In this document: positions 23,801 through 34,309 of the stretch, piece by piece | Numbering within the stretch: position 1 is the stretch's first letter | Layout of the letters: every line of letters starts with the position of its first letter | Source: Saccharina japonica | Lineage: Eukaryota > Sar > Phaeophyceae > Laminariales > Laminariaceae | DNA: 64,000 nucleotides | Reading direction: 5' to 3' | Assembly (NCBI GenBank): GCA_008828725.1 | Contig: MEHQ01000174.1 | Coordinates: 943,867 to 1,007,866, forward strand | Program-made: the position numbers and the translations under genes | The notes under the pieces: model-generated | Databases searched by the model: none | Told to the model about the DNA's origin: nothing | The model's input: only the letters and a program-made list of their open reading frames with translations

Positions 23801-26158
23801 AACAAGAACAACAACAACAACATCCAACCGATATCCAACAACAGCCAACAACACCCAACCAACACCCAACAACTAACAACCAATATCCAACAACATCCAA
23901 CAACATCCAACAACACCCAACAACACCCAACAACATCCAACATCCAACAACCAACATCGAACATCCAACATCCAACAACAACAACGGTACCGTGCGAAAC
24001 CTCGCCGCCGTGTCGCGTGCCGCCACACCCCAAACCCTCCTACAGTTGGGCTTGCAGTCGGTCCCGAAGGTCATGCACTTCCCCCCGTCCCTGGCGGAAG
24101 GGGAGGGGGGCCGCTACGAGACGACCCCGTCTCAGCACATGATCATGGCCGGCAAGTCTTCCGCGGAGGAGATGGCACGATTCGTAAAGGACAGGACGGG
24201 AGCGTCGATCACGATCGCCAGGTGGGTTTCAGCGGTGTGTGGTGTGTGTGGTGTGTGTATCGCTCTCGCGTCCCTCTTGTGCGAAAATAATTCATTAGGA
24301 CCAACCAACCCCGTCTCGAAAGGGATGCGTGGTCAATGGTCAAACGACTAAAGGCAAGCAACGAATGAGTACCCCCCCCCCCCCCGCGACCCCGCGAGGT
24401 TCTATGGTCATACGAAAACGGCTATGCATGAATATCGAGTACACTCGCCCAATACCTCACGGCGCTTCGCGCTTGGTGCAAGCAATGTCCGCCTGGTTGG
24501 TGGAAACCCAACGTGCTCCGTCCCGGTATTGTAGGGATGCGAGGGTCTATGGACATACGACTACGGCCGTGCAGAGCAGGTCGATGGTGCGCGAGTTGTA
24601 TCGTGATACTGTTCGTTGGCAAAAGTGTGTCGGAGCTATATATGTACGTACAGGAAGGTGGGTTCTCGGCTGCCTGCAAAAGGGTCTGTGCGATATGTGA
24701 CGGCGGAGTTTGCTGGCTTTTGCCTCTTGCGTGCTCGTGCTCTGCGCTTGCTCGACGAACTGACGCTTTAACTCCTTTCTTTCGGAAACTTGCCGTCCTT
24801 CCGTCCGTCTGTCCGCCTCTCGCGTTTGTCTCGCGCGCGGCAACGCTGTGTGCTCTGTTCATGTGCTCGTACCCGCGTCGTGGTGATGATTATCAGGGCC
24901 GAGCCCCCGGTGGCGATAATCCTGTGCGTGCTGCTGGTGCTGGCTGTCCTGGCCATCAAGCCGCTCCTCTCCAACCTCGGTGAGACGGCAGGACGCGCAC
25001 CGCCACCGGTCCTGCGTCGTGGGCGGCGCATGCATTGTCGGTGATTGTTTTGCAGGTTTCATCGCGGCATCGTCTACGCGACAAGAGAAGCGACCCCCCA
25101 CCCCCCCTCCCCCTCTTGGAGTTTGCCACGGCTGCCAATAACGAACGATTGATACAGCTGAGACACCGTCACTTTCGAGCCGCCGTACTAGCAAAAGCGG
25201 TAGATCTAGAGGCTGCCACGGTATTGTCGGCGTCCGACACAGTTAGCCCGCCAATCTCTTACATACCCGCGAAATACTGAGGGATTTGGTAGCCTTGGTA
25301 TAATACATTGAGGCGCTTACAGGGTTTTCATGAGCACTGGACGCTGAACGCCCCTCCTTTGAACGCCCCTCCTCCGAACGCCCCTCCTCCCCACGAAACC
25401 CCTTTTGGTCGGCATCGATTGATTCCGGCAGGCGCTCTCCTCCGAACCATTCAGAACAAGTACTTGTGGCTCTCGATCTCTCTGATGGTGTACACGTTCG
25501 GCATCAGCGGCGGCGTGTACGACATCATCCGCAACCCCGCTATGTTCACCTTCAAGCAAGACGGGTCAATCTTGTGGTTCCACCCACAGGTGTGTGCGAG
25601 AAAATCGGCGCGGCGACCTCTGTTGTATTGCTGTAGCTGATCCACCCTCCTCATCCCTTGCCCATGGTGATAGAGGGTTTCGACGAGAGGCTGTGACTCG
25701 CTCGTCGGGCGAGAGGGGGCCGGGGATAGAACGAGATGTTGTGTCGTTTGTTTCGTTTTCCCAATTTCCGAGTTCTGGGGCTTCGGTTGCCCGCTGTCGA
25801 GGGTCGCGGTTCGGTGGGGTATCCCTTGCGAACGATGCTGCTCGCCTGCAGTAGGCGTCAAGGCGGCGGTGTGGAGGGTTTTTATCGATCCGTTCGGATT
25901 CTTGTGGGGATGGGCGACTCAACAGGAGCTGAACGGTTCCGCTTTGAAGTAGACAAGGGGTTGGTGGGGTTTGGCTGGGTCGGACTTGGGGGGGGGGCGT
26001 GCTCCATCCATCTCTACTGAGGCGGTTTTCCCCTATTTTGCAGTCCGTGTGATCTTACACTCGCCACTGGGGTCGCCGTGTGTTGACGGCGCAAGCGCGC
26101 CAGTGACGACGCCAATGAGAGAGTGGCCTTCCGCTCCCGCCCAATCGAGCTGTCCCGA

Positions 26159-26219
<61 letters not shown>

Positions 26220-28361
26220 TCACCCTTCATGTGACTCGCCCAGCACCTCACAGCGCTTCGTGCTTCGTGCAAGCAACGTCTGCCGGATCGATAAAACCCG
26301 ACATGCCCCGTCCCGGCATTGTAGAGATGCGAGGGTCTTATGATCATACGACTACGGCCGTGCATGTCATGAGTACCCCCCCCGCCCCCCCCCGCCCCAC
26401 CCCCTTTTCCCTTTTTTTCTCGGCATTGACAAGGCTAACGTGCAGTTTGTGGCGGAGGGCTTCATCACCGGGTTCATGACGCTCCTGTGCGGGATGTTTG
26501 GCATCTTGCTCGTCCACGTGAGTCGTCCCTTAGTCCTTGCCCCTCGCGCTCCTGCCTAAGAAGCCCGCCAATAACTATGAATACTTCTGCGGTGTTACTG
26601 TTCGCGGCCCGCCCACGTGACTTGCTGTTCGTGTTCACCCCCCCACCCGCCCTCCAGCCGGCGCCGCGCCGCGCCGCGCCGCGTCCCGTGACCCCCTGCG
26701 TGATTCCCCCTCGATTGTTTTCTCTGAACCCGCTGGTCCACGCTCGTCTGCCGTTGGTCCCGCCCTTTTGCCTCTGCCTGCTTTTGCGCCTCTTTCCTTG
26801 CCGCCTTGTAATCCGGGTGAATTTGACTTGCTTGCTCGCAGTGGGCCCCGACGAGGAAGTCCCAAGGACGTAGAAACCTCGCGGCCGGGTTGTGTGGAGC
26901 TCTCTTCATCGTGTTCTTCATCAATGTGAGTAATCGTTTTGCCTTGCATGAGACCATGGAAGAAGTTTCGCGCCCCCGACCATCAGATGATAATATCGCT
27001 ATATATACCCACGGAGAGGAAGGAACCACTCAACCAAGTCCCCTCTCTGGGCGATGTTTTTTTTTTCTCGCGAGAAAAACGACTGCGTTGTAGGCATTAT
27101 AGCATTATAGGAGCATTTGTTCCAGTTATACTGTAGTCCCGTGGTTGGCTTCGCACCGGCGTTTAGGGAACGAACTATTTACGGGGGAGAATAGTAAATA
27201 GGACCATTTTTTGTTAGTAAAAATAGGTAAATATTGAGGTTTTAGTGTGCACCATAGGTCGTATTTACTATGCCCCCCCGTAATACTTGGAATCATTCTT
27301 TCAATCGCTGCTGTGCATGCATGATACGTACATCACTAGTGTGTTGTGTGTTTTGTTTTTAAAGTAATCGCTTTTACTTGCCAGCCAGCCTTCTGGACAA
27401 GCCGTGGACGCAGGTGTCGCCCCTTCTCCTTCCCTGACACTTGCATTCGTTCTATCGGGCAGAGGGTCTAGTTAAAAAATCCCACCTGGTCGTCGATTTT
27501 CATGGAATTTCGCTAACTCACACTCTTGCGCTTCCCGCACCGAGAAAAAGGCACACACCATCACGCTTTTTTGTTTTTTTTTGTGCGAATTTCGTCGCCG
27601 GGATTAGAACCCCAACTCTCCTACGCTAGTAGTCTTCGAGGTTAACCACTAATTTATGCGTTGATGTTGCTGTTTAGCCTCTTGGGTGGTGGGTGTCGGA
27701 AGGGAATTACAGGTGGGGGCGCTCGTGTGCCGGCCGCTGTCGAGGGTCGCGGTTCGGTGGGGTATCCCCTGCGAACGATGCTGCTCGCCTGCAGTAGGCG
27801 TCAAGGCGGCAGTGTGGAGGGTTTTTATCGATCCGTTCGGATTCTTGTGGGGATGGGCGACTCAACAGGAGCTGAACGGTTCCGCTTTGAAGTAGACGAG
27901 GGGTTGGTGGGGTTTGGCTGGGTCGGACGCTCGTGTGCCGGCCGATGTTTGGTGCACGGAAGAGTCTATAGGTGGCGTCTTCCCCACTGCTGTAGAAGAT
28001 CTCCTTGGCACCGTGCCGCTTATGGCCACCGTTCGAGCTATAATGGCGGCGACGTTTATTGTGTATAAACCTTATCCCCACGCGACGATGACTCCCCCCC
28101 TCACCCTTCATGCGACTCGCCCAACACCTCCCGTTTCGCTTCGCGCATGGTGCTAGCAATGTCTGTCTGGTTGGTGAAAACCGGACATGATCCGTCCGGA
28201 CATTGTAGGGACGCGAGGGTCTATGGTCATACGACTATGGCCATGCATGAGTATGAAGTACCCCCCCCCCCGCCTGGTTGCTGCGTCCCGATTTTTTGTT
28301 TGTTCCCGCGAAGGTCCTGAAGCTGTACAAGTCCAAGAACCCCTGGTACCGCCCCCTCTAG
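17749..28361 (+). CDS. OST3: OST3/OST6 oligosaccharyltransferase subunit (thioredoxin-like, four membrane segments), nine exons
   Basis: Exons: 17749-17859, 19277-19452, 21037-21172, 24046-24221, 24897-24979, 25432-25589, 26446-26517, 26842-26925, 28314-28361. They total 1044 bases (347 residues plus stop), every junction is GT-AG and all phases agree. Residues 1-33 look like a signal peptide ending ALA. Residues 55-199 form the lumenal thioredoxin-like domain with the redox motif CASC at 92-95 and a SVPKVMHFPP loop that carries the conserved proline. Four hydrophobic segments follow near 205-222, 235-253, 285-304 and 318-332. The tail KSKNPWYRPL resembles the end of TUSC3/MAGT1/Ost3. In this family the protein sits in the ER membrane, forms mixed disulfides with nascent glycoproteins and so helps the STT3 catalytic subunit glycosylate them. 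Length is normal for the family. The upstream neighbour is a divergent gene 667 bases away. The start could be a few codons downstream, since the allelic copy begins with ATG followed by RWYK. Confidence 0.9.
19277..19452 (+). CDS. OST3: OST3/6 exon 2: thioredoxin-like domain with CASC motif
   Basis: The acceptor is a long T/C tract ending TTGCAG and the donor is CTGCAG/GTGCGA. The reading frame is intact: VVAVDDAKFDRFI, then EAVVFFTASG, then YKCASC. Both redox cysteines are present, so the protein should be catalytically competent, unlike family members that lost the CXXC. Confidence 0.88.
19641..19736. mobile_element. Short palindromic MITE (family B), in OST3/6 intron 2
   Basis: GACGGAAATATAAGGACCG on the left pairs with CGGTCCTTACATTTCCGTC on the right. 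The mirrored copy is at about 2402-2500. Confidence 0.65.
20775..20975 (+). repeat. Poly-C-associated dispersed repeat, two tandem copies ending in poly-C
   Basis: Two copies of GTCCCGGCATTG...GGATGCGAGGGAGGGTC...CATGCATGACA. The second runs into a 23-base C tract that precedes exon 3. Confidence 0.8.
21037..21172 (+). CDS. OST3: OST3/6 exon 3: helix after CXXC and central strand
   Basis: The frame encodes LHLDEFTVMAESYKAA and then IFFFVADFSRNQRSFQQ. This matches the DEF...LA.SY and FF...DF......FQ segments of OST3/6 proteins. The acceptor is CCAACAG and the donor CAG/GTACGC. Confidence 0.88.
22496..22577. mobile_element. Short palindromic MITE (family B)
   Basis: Inverted ends CACTCTGTGCCGGATTATAAGCACC and GGTGCTTATATTTCCGGATAGAGTG (given by position and ends). 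Related copies lie at 22696-22774, 19641-19736, about 2402-2500 and 50575-50656. Confidence 0.6.
22696..22774. mobile_element. Short palindromic MITE (family B)
   Basis: CCACTTTAGGCGTAAATTTA at the left end mirrors TTCCCGTCCATAGTGG at the right, with an AAGGACCGC/GTGGTC inner match. Confidence 0.55.
23274..24371 (+). repeat. Direct copy of 1-1093 (in place in the OST3/6 gene)
   Basis: Same 1.1 kb, here correctly between exons 3 and 5. CAACA/CATCCAACAA repeats at 23759-23985 lie in the intron just before exon 4. Confidence 0.92.
24046..24221 (+). CDS. OST3: OST3/6 exon 4: cis-proline loop and end of lumenal domain
   Basis: The exon starts after CTCCTACAG and encodes LGLQSVPKVMHFPPSL, then KSSAEEMARFVKDRTGASI. 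The last part is the family's 'FSAE..A.W...RT' helix. The open frame continues upstream through CAACA repeats, but those are intron: splicing at this acceptor keeps the phase from exon 3. Confidence 0.9.
24371..24600 (+). repeat. Poly-C-associated dispersed repeat, near full length
   Basis: It starts with a C tract. It includes CACTCGCCCAATACCTCACG, CTTGGTGCAAGCAATGTC, TCCCGGTATTGTAGGGATGC and GAGGGTCTATGG, in the intron between OST3/6 exons 4 and 5. Confidence 0.8.
24897..24979 (+). CDS. OST3: OST3/6 exon 5: first membrane segment
   Basis: The frame after the ATTATCAG acceptor reads AEPPVAIILCVLLVLAVLAI, a clear membrane helix following the lumenal domain. The donor is CTCG/GTGAGA. Confidence 0.85.
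25432..25589 (+). CDS. OST3: OST3/6 exon 6: second membrane segment and inter-helix loop
   Basis: The frame encodes KYLWLSISLMVYTFGISGG, then VYDIIRNPAMF and GSILWFHPQ. This is the family's 'SG...N.IR.PP' region. The donor is CAG/GTGTGT. Confidence 0.9.
25790..25985 (+). repeat. 200-base direct repeat, copy 1
   Basis: Near-identical to 27734-27930. It lies in the OST3/6 intron between exons 6 and 7 and is not flanked by obvious direct repeats. Confidence 0.9.
26163..26395 (+). repeat. Poly-C-associated dispersed repeat with a 55-base C tract
   Basis: Full-length member with a C tract at each end (left one about 55 bases), in the intron between OST3/6 exons 6 and 7. Confidence 0.85.
26446..26517 (+). 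CDS. OST3: OST3/6 exon 7: third membrane segment
   Basis: 24 codons, FVAEGFITGFMTLLCGMFGI and onward, matching the 'QFVAE..I......G' motif. The donor is CAC/GTGAGT. Confidence 0.87.
26842..26925 (+). CDS. OST3: OST3/6 exon 8: basic loop and fourth membrane segment
   Basis: 28 codons: WAPTRKSQGRRNL, then the hydrophobic LAAGLCGALFIVFFIN. The acceptor is GCTCGCAG and the donor AAT/GTGAGT. Confidence 0.85.
27181..27291. mobile_element. Short palindromic MITE (family A)
   Basis: ACGGGGGAGAATAGTAAATA at the left mirrors TATTTACTATGCCCCCCCGT at the right. Family members at 48331-48450 and 51296-51432 share the internal AAAAACCTAT and CTATTTTTACTA parts. Confidence 0.6.
27590..27665 (-). pseudogene. 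tRNA-like sequence (tRNA pseudogene or SINE head)
   Basis: The minus strand reads AGTGGTTAACCTCG (A-box/D-arm like) and, about 30 bases later, GGGGTTCTAATCCC (B-box/T-arm like). The T stem pairs only partly and I cannot fold a clean anticodon arm, so a working tRNA is unlikely. Confidence 0.3.
27720..27944 (+). mobile_element. 200-base direct repeat, copy 2, flanked by 17-base direct repeats
   Basis: The copied block is bordered on both sides by CGCTCGTGTGCCGGCCG (27720-27736 and 27928-27944), which looks like a target-site duplication from insertion of the block. Confidence 0.6.
28092..28273 (+). repeat. Poly-C-associated dispersed repeat
   Basis: Full-length member (TGCGACTCGCCCAACACC to CATGCATGAGTATG) with C tracts at both ends, just before OST3/6 exon 9. 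Confidence 0.82.
28314..28361 (+). CDS. OST3: OST3/6 exon 9: cytosolic tail and stop
   Basis: 15 codons, VLKLYKSKNPWYRPL, then TAG. The acceptor is a T-rich tract ending GCGAAG. Confidence 0.85.
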   Translation, partial: VLKLYKSKNPWYRPL

Positions 28362-30764
28362 CGCATAAACTGTTACGCCGAAGAGCTCTTGTGGACGCCT
28401 TCTGTGGCAAGTCCTGGAACGTTTGCGCGGGTGTAATCTGCTGCACGTGTGTGTGTGTGGGAACAAGTCGAGGCAGTCGTAACCGGCGTATCTCCAAAGC
28501 TCGGTGTGGTTGTGTCGGTCGAGACGGCTCGATGGCGAATCGGAAGCTGCGTGATGCTGCTACACTATCATATCAATAGTTGACTGGTCTCTTTTTTACC
28601 CACGAGGTTTAAAATGTAAAACGAGTAAGCAGTTTTTTTCTTTTTTTGTTAAAGCACCGGTTCAGCGGAAGAGTCCAGCGGCAAGGGAAGGTCTCTGATA
28701 GTAGGGAAACAGGTGGAGGGCTCTGCTATTCGCGTGTTCGTACTTGGTCCCCGTCCTTGCGCGGGCCTCTAGTAAAGGTGGCCGTACATAGTTCTTGACG
28801 TAGGATTTTGGAGGGCGAGCAGCATCTTCGACCTGCTTCATTCGCGACCCGTTCTTTGGTAAGGTGACGCGCCGAAGAAACGCGAAAGGCTGGAGGCACT
28901 TGAAGGCTTCAGCGCTTCCGGGGTTGGCTCTCAGCGAATCGTTGGCGGAAACAGTGCGCAGGTTTCTCTCTGGATGGCTAAGGTGTTCGTCTTGAGCTCA
29001 GATAGGCAGTGTAAGCGAGTCAACAATAGCCTGGGACGTACACATGCTCGTGGCATGGTGGTCCCGTCATATTGACCCGCGGTAGTCGAACTTGCAGATA
29101 TCAATGACAAGGGAGTAAAGGGACGTGGCGGAGCAATAGTTATGTTTTCCGTCCTCTCGTCAATAATACGCCCCGTGCGATTACCTTGGTTCTCTTGCGT
29201 TGATAATAATTATCGCCCAAATCTTGCCTGACAAGCGGCACTGACGTTTAAAAACGAAGGTGTCGTCCGCTCGCAGCAACTCCTGTATACGTTGACAAGC
29301 GTTTTCTGCGCGCAATGTTTACGGGAAGCTTGGCGCAGTACTTTTTTTTCGGAGGTGTGTGCAACTACCCCCCCCCCCCCCGCAATTGTGCGATAGTCGA
29401 ATACGTGTTTTCATCACGGACGGCCACGTCACACACTAAATGAGCTTCTTGACGTGCCGGAAAGGTTTCGACACAGTTCCCCTGGGCGTTCCTATCGATA
29501 GGGCTCGTCTCCAACCTATGGCTCCTACTACCGTACCACCTCTGTTTTACTGCCCATGGGCTTCTCAATCGTTTTTCGTCGTAATGTCGCCGAGTTGTTT
29601 CTTTTTTGTCATACACTCGTAGATCTCCAACATTTCAGGCTTAGGCCAACTTCGCAAAATCTAGGTAGCGTTTAAAGTCTAGGTGGCGTTTTCCTCGAGG
29701 TTGGAGTTTGTGGGCATTGTTGTCGGCCGGCAGAGCGTTCGACCGGCGGAAACCACAGCCCGGCGCTGACACGGTGGCAGACCTCTAGCCGCCGCCCCTG
29801 ATGGCATAACAATTTGCCGTTTTGGCATAACACGTTGTCATCGACAAGTTCGTCGTGCGATACCGTCGTGCGCCCATGGCGTTACTCACTACACGACGCG
29901 CTATAAAACTCACTACACGCTGCGTACCAAAGCCTCCTCCTATCAGTGTAGAGAGAGCTCTCATCCTGCCCTACAAGTCCGCCTTGACGTTCTTTCCCAT
30001 TCCCACCTCTCCGGCCTGGAATTATACGGTTTTTACTCTGTACGTACACACCAGTGTGCCACGGGTGCGGGCGCCCCACCCTGGCACAAACACCCGAAGG
30101 AATCGAGTAAGGCAGTGCTTACGCTAGCCATAGGGGGCCACGGACGGAGACGGACCAAGGGGCCACACAAAGGCAATGCATGGCAGTATGGCTGGAGACG
30201 AGGAAATTTCGCCAGTTGTTGGGTGATCGGCGTTCACGCGCGTTAACGGGCTGCTCAGCGTTCACTTAAGCCGCTGCTGAGCCGCAACCTCGACCTAACA
30301 CCGCACCGCCAAGCGTTGCAGATACACGATTAGGCACAAGCAGGGGACGGATGCCTAGTTCGTCTCACTAAGTCTCCGGCGCGTTGTCTCATCTGCTTAG
30401 AATGCGCCCCGCCACCGCCTCGAAGAAATTTCAACTGTTTTCCACAGAGCAGGGACCCGTTTTACTCCTCTAGGGACTTCGGAGCGGAAACTTGATACTA
30501 TATATCGACGATTATAGCAACCGTCACTAAATGATTGGCGGTCGGTACAATTTGGGAGTCTGGGTTACAATGCAAGGAGGCGTGTTTGCGGCACGGGCGC
30601 AACGCGATTCTACGCGTATTTCTGGGCGCTCACGCTGCTCATGGACGGTTGATACCACCAAAGTTTCATTGGTGTAGTTTCGTACGACCATTTTTTCATT
30701 GTTTTGATCTCTTTCTCGGGGTCCCACCAAACGCGCGCATGTTGAAGGGAGTCGAGCCGTTGAA

Positions 30765-30795
<31 letters not shown>

Positions 30796-32040
30796 CTGCG
30801 TACATGTATTGATGGTACGGTGGTAGTCTAAGTAAGAGGGGCATCGTTACAGCGGCGCCGACCACATCACACCTGGCCACTCCACACTCACTTCTCCGTG
30901 GTTTTGACGACGTCACCCCCCAGGGCAACCACTGCATTGCAGACGCCGCGGGAAGGTTGCGCTGGGGACGCGCCGATGCTTGCCCAAGCTTTCCACGACC
31001 GGGCTTCCACGCTCAGCGAAGAGTTGCCGGCAGTGTCGTTATCGTGTTTTTACTGCGCAATGACGCCATATGCACGTTTGCCCCCGTTCCGTGCCCACGC
31101 CCCTCATTCCAGTCGCTCGTTGCTAATTGTGTTCGCCGATGAAAGCCGGTTTCCAATACGAGCGGTTGGTTCGGGCGTGCAAAGGGGAGGCAGAGGCGAT
31201 GGCGGGGGCATAGGCAACCCGACGCACGCACGCCTCGAGGGCCAGCCAATGCACCTGGGCATTGCGCAGGGATACCACCGTGCCAGACCGCGCCGTGAAC
31301 GGCGCTTGAACGGGAAGGGAGGAGTCACCACGTAGCGAGCTGAAACATCCCTGGGAATGCCCTCCGGTCCGTATTGGGCATGTAAACTACTGTACAGCAG
31401 TAGCTAAGAATAAGGTGAAGCCCGGCCCCCGGACAAATATCTCCCGCAGTAGCTTTCAACTGCCGAATCTACGTACAGCGAATGCACTCTGAGACAAGGG
31501 TTCAAGACAATTATCGAAGGATCACACGAAATATCCTACTCGACCGTGGCCCTGACAGTAGCGTCGTGGCTATGGCATTCATCAACATTTGATCAATCGT
31601 GCAGCACCAACGTCCCTCGACATTTCGGAGCGGCTCTACGTACGCGATCACCCTGAACAGCACTACAGTAGTATAAGTATTTATAGACACCTCCAACATA
31701 CGCCTTTAGTCTCGAAACCTGTTGCGGGCGATTCCGGCCCCGTACCGGCAGGACGTCGACGAAACATTCCTTGTATTCTCCTGTCCGACCCTTGAACTCG
31801 CGTGCCCATCTCCCACCATATAAACAGAACCATGCCGGGTTTCCCTCTTTGTTCAGCGTGCCACTTAGTGCGCTGTTTCGCGCTGATTTAAGACGATTTC
31901 GCCCGCCGTGACGTTTCGCAATCCTTTTTGGTTCTACGCTTTGCTGCGCGGTTTTTTCGGTTTCATCGTTCGTGCGATCAGGCATAGGCCCCGCAGGAGA
32001 TGCTATCAGAAACGCTACGAGTAGCGATAGAAGTGTTGCG
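28362..32040. other. Gene-poor stretch downstream of OST3/6
   Basis: No recognisable coding exon. Notable tracts are a C run at 29369-29383 and a G run of about 28 at 30767-30794. Open frames here are short and lack family motifs or good splice sites. Confidence 0.5.
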
Positions 32041-32048
32041 CACCGCCG

Positions 32049-32688
32049 CTAGGCTGAGGTCTGCTGCAGCGCTGGCATAGGTTGCCGGGCACATCGAAAA
32101 ACGTCGACCTGTTCGACCGGGAATGAAACTCCATCAAACCTCGACCTCCGTTCCCATAAGGGCCGAGCACGAACAAATGTTGTACCTGATCTCAGATGCT
32201 CATTTTGGTACCCGGTAGGCCGCATTGCACTGCGGCACATGAGCCAGACACCATATTGGCCGGAAAACGGCTGGAATTTCACACTTCCGTATGTGCAGAC
32301 ACTTGCTGGGTGCGACGCGTAAGGAGAAATCGTACGCGCGAAAACTTTTCAAGCCTTGTGGGGAGAAAATCATGTGAGTGGACGCCCCACGATCACAAAT
32401 CAATGCCTCAAACCTCATCGGCTGGGTCACCTTATCGGCCGGGTCACCTCCTGCAGTTATGGCCACAACTTCCTGATGTTCAGTGGGGTCCGTACACTCG
32501 AACGTTAACATGGTCTCTTGCTTCGCCGACCAGCGACGGGAACATGCCAGCCCTACCATATATTGCAGTTCGCACTCCCTGAACGAAAACGCCTTTTCTT
32601 TCCACATCTCCAGCGTGTTGCAAAGAGGCACATTCTTTGGCATTTCCTTGGCACTGCCAGGGACCATCATGGCACTACAATGGGTCAT
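32049..32688 (-). pseudogene. Decayed Ty1/copia-type polyprotein fragment (protease region)
   Basis: The minus frame reads ALICDRGASTHMIFSPQGL, followed by FSLRVA and EIPAVFRPIW. This matches the copia protease segment (D[ST]GAS.HM, then a 'V.G...L.I...G.I...F' stretch). The catalytic D-S-G is D-R-G here, and the frame shifts after VPQCNAAYRV. No LTRs were seen within several kb. Family known; decay seen directly. Confidence 0.6.
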
Positions 32689-32689
32689 G

Positions 32690-34295
32690 GCCCTTCATGG
32701 CAGCGCTGGCACTGCCGCCTGCCACGGTAGTACCGTGGCGGCCCCACAAAGGCCCATGGCAGTCCCATGGAGGTGCCATACCAGGCATACATCGTGACAA
32801 TCGAACTGTAACGATAAGTCACACATCGCACAGCAACCGACAAGCAGGTGGGACTATGCCGACCCCTCTGTACGATCGATGGGTATGAATCAAGGTGGCG
32901 TATCGCGGGAGTGAAGAGAGAAGGCTATATATCGACATCTACCTGTGTGGCCACACGGGGTATTCAGATCGTCGTTGAGGGTGAAAACGCCTGAGATTTC
33001 ACCTGTCTGGAGAGTAAAAGTATACACACAATCCATGATACCCCTGGTAGATATTGTTACAGGTACATGCTGGTTCAACCATACTTCCTCAATATTTTGC
33101 CGCGCCACGAATGCCAATCGCAATATCTATTCGAAGCGTCACATACTTGGGATCACACTGACCGTAATGACCTGCGGAAGGGATACATAGCTACTTTTTC
33201 TTCTTAAGGGTCTAGGGCTGGCGCTATAAATCCCGGCGAAATCGTGTCCCGATCAACGTCAGGCCGTAAAGAGATAACTATTTGATAGTCAGGCGCTTCC
33301 GTAGGAAAAAATCCCCCCCCCCCCCTTTTTTTCTGAAGGAACTGCTTCCGGGTGCTCCAAGGCATGCCCGCCTGTAATAATTTTCGCGCAAATATTCGAT
33401 CAATTGACTACATAGGACCAATATCAAGTCATACTTAACGCCAACAGTGGATCATACTGTGAGTAGTTACCAGTCAGCGCCTTACGCTTGGCACTTTTCA
33501 CCGCACAGAATGTCCACGCCGTTTTTGAAAGACAAACCTCGGGTAGACCCTGCTTTTTTCCACTCGTGTTCTTTGAAGCAGCGTTGAATGAATGTAAGGG
33601 CGGGGAGGGAGGTAGGATACCTGTGACCCCGGCTTGTCAACCATGCCACGTGAGGGTGGACCAGCCTGTATGCGTTATACAGCATGCAAGGGGGGTCTTT
33701 GCCGCGGCGGGCTAACGCCCGCCCGCGGCTACGCGAATGCCTGTAATGGGCGACGACGAAGTCGTAAACGAGACAGCAGTACTAATGGCCATAGAAAGCG
33801 TCTGAGGAACCACCAGATACACCAATTCCACCAGATTCAACGAACCAGCAACTGTGCCTCCGGAAAAAAAGTTCGATCAGTACGAAGTAATACAGAGTGG
33901 ACCACTCGGAAGTACCTCGATTCGGCAGCAGTCATCACGAATGTACTGAGAGGTGCTTGTCCAAAGACCAAACACCTACAACTAAACACTAATTTGTCCA
34001 ACTACTTCCAGTTGCGTGCGTCAGTAATAAAACACGATCGTCCCGATACCCAAACTAACAGAATCGACAAAAAAATATATTCTCGAATGGATTTTGTTCT
34101 CAGAAAACTCAAGTAAAGTGGGGAATTTAAAGACGTCACCTCCATCGAGGGGTCGTGTTGGTGATGTAGGTGGCCGCGACCCCCCCGTTGCCCAATGTGT
34201 GGGGGAGAAACATCCTTGTGGGGAAACTGAACAATGTATGTAGCACACCATTGAGCGGACCGACACCTTGTGTGTGTTGCTATGATATAGAGACG
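32690..34295. other. No recognised gene; low-complexity TGGCACTGCC text near 32640-32790
   Basis: GGCATGGCACT-like words recur at 32640-32790. A C/T tract lies at 33312-33330. Nothing else is supported. Confidence 0.4.
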
Positions 34296-34309
34296 GTTCA
34301 ATGTACTCT

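Noticed and set aside
1133..28273. 5S rRNA or tRNA origin of the poly-C-bordered repeat
   Set aside because: Some words (GGCC.TA, CATCCC) look alike, but I could not align a full internal promoter or fold.
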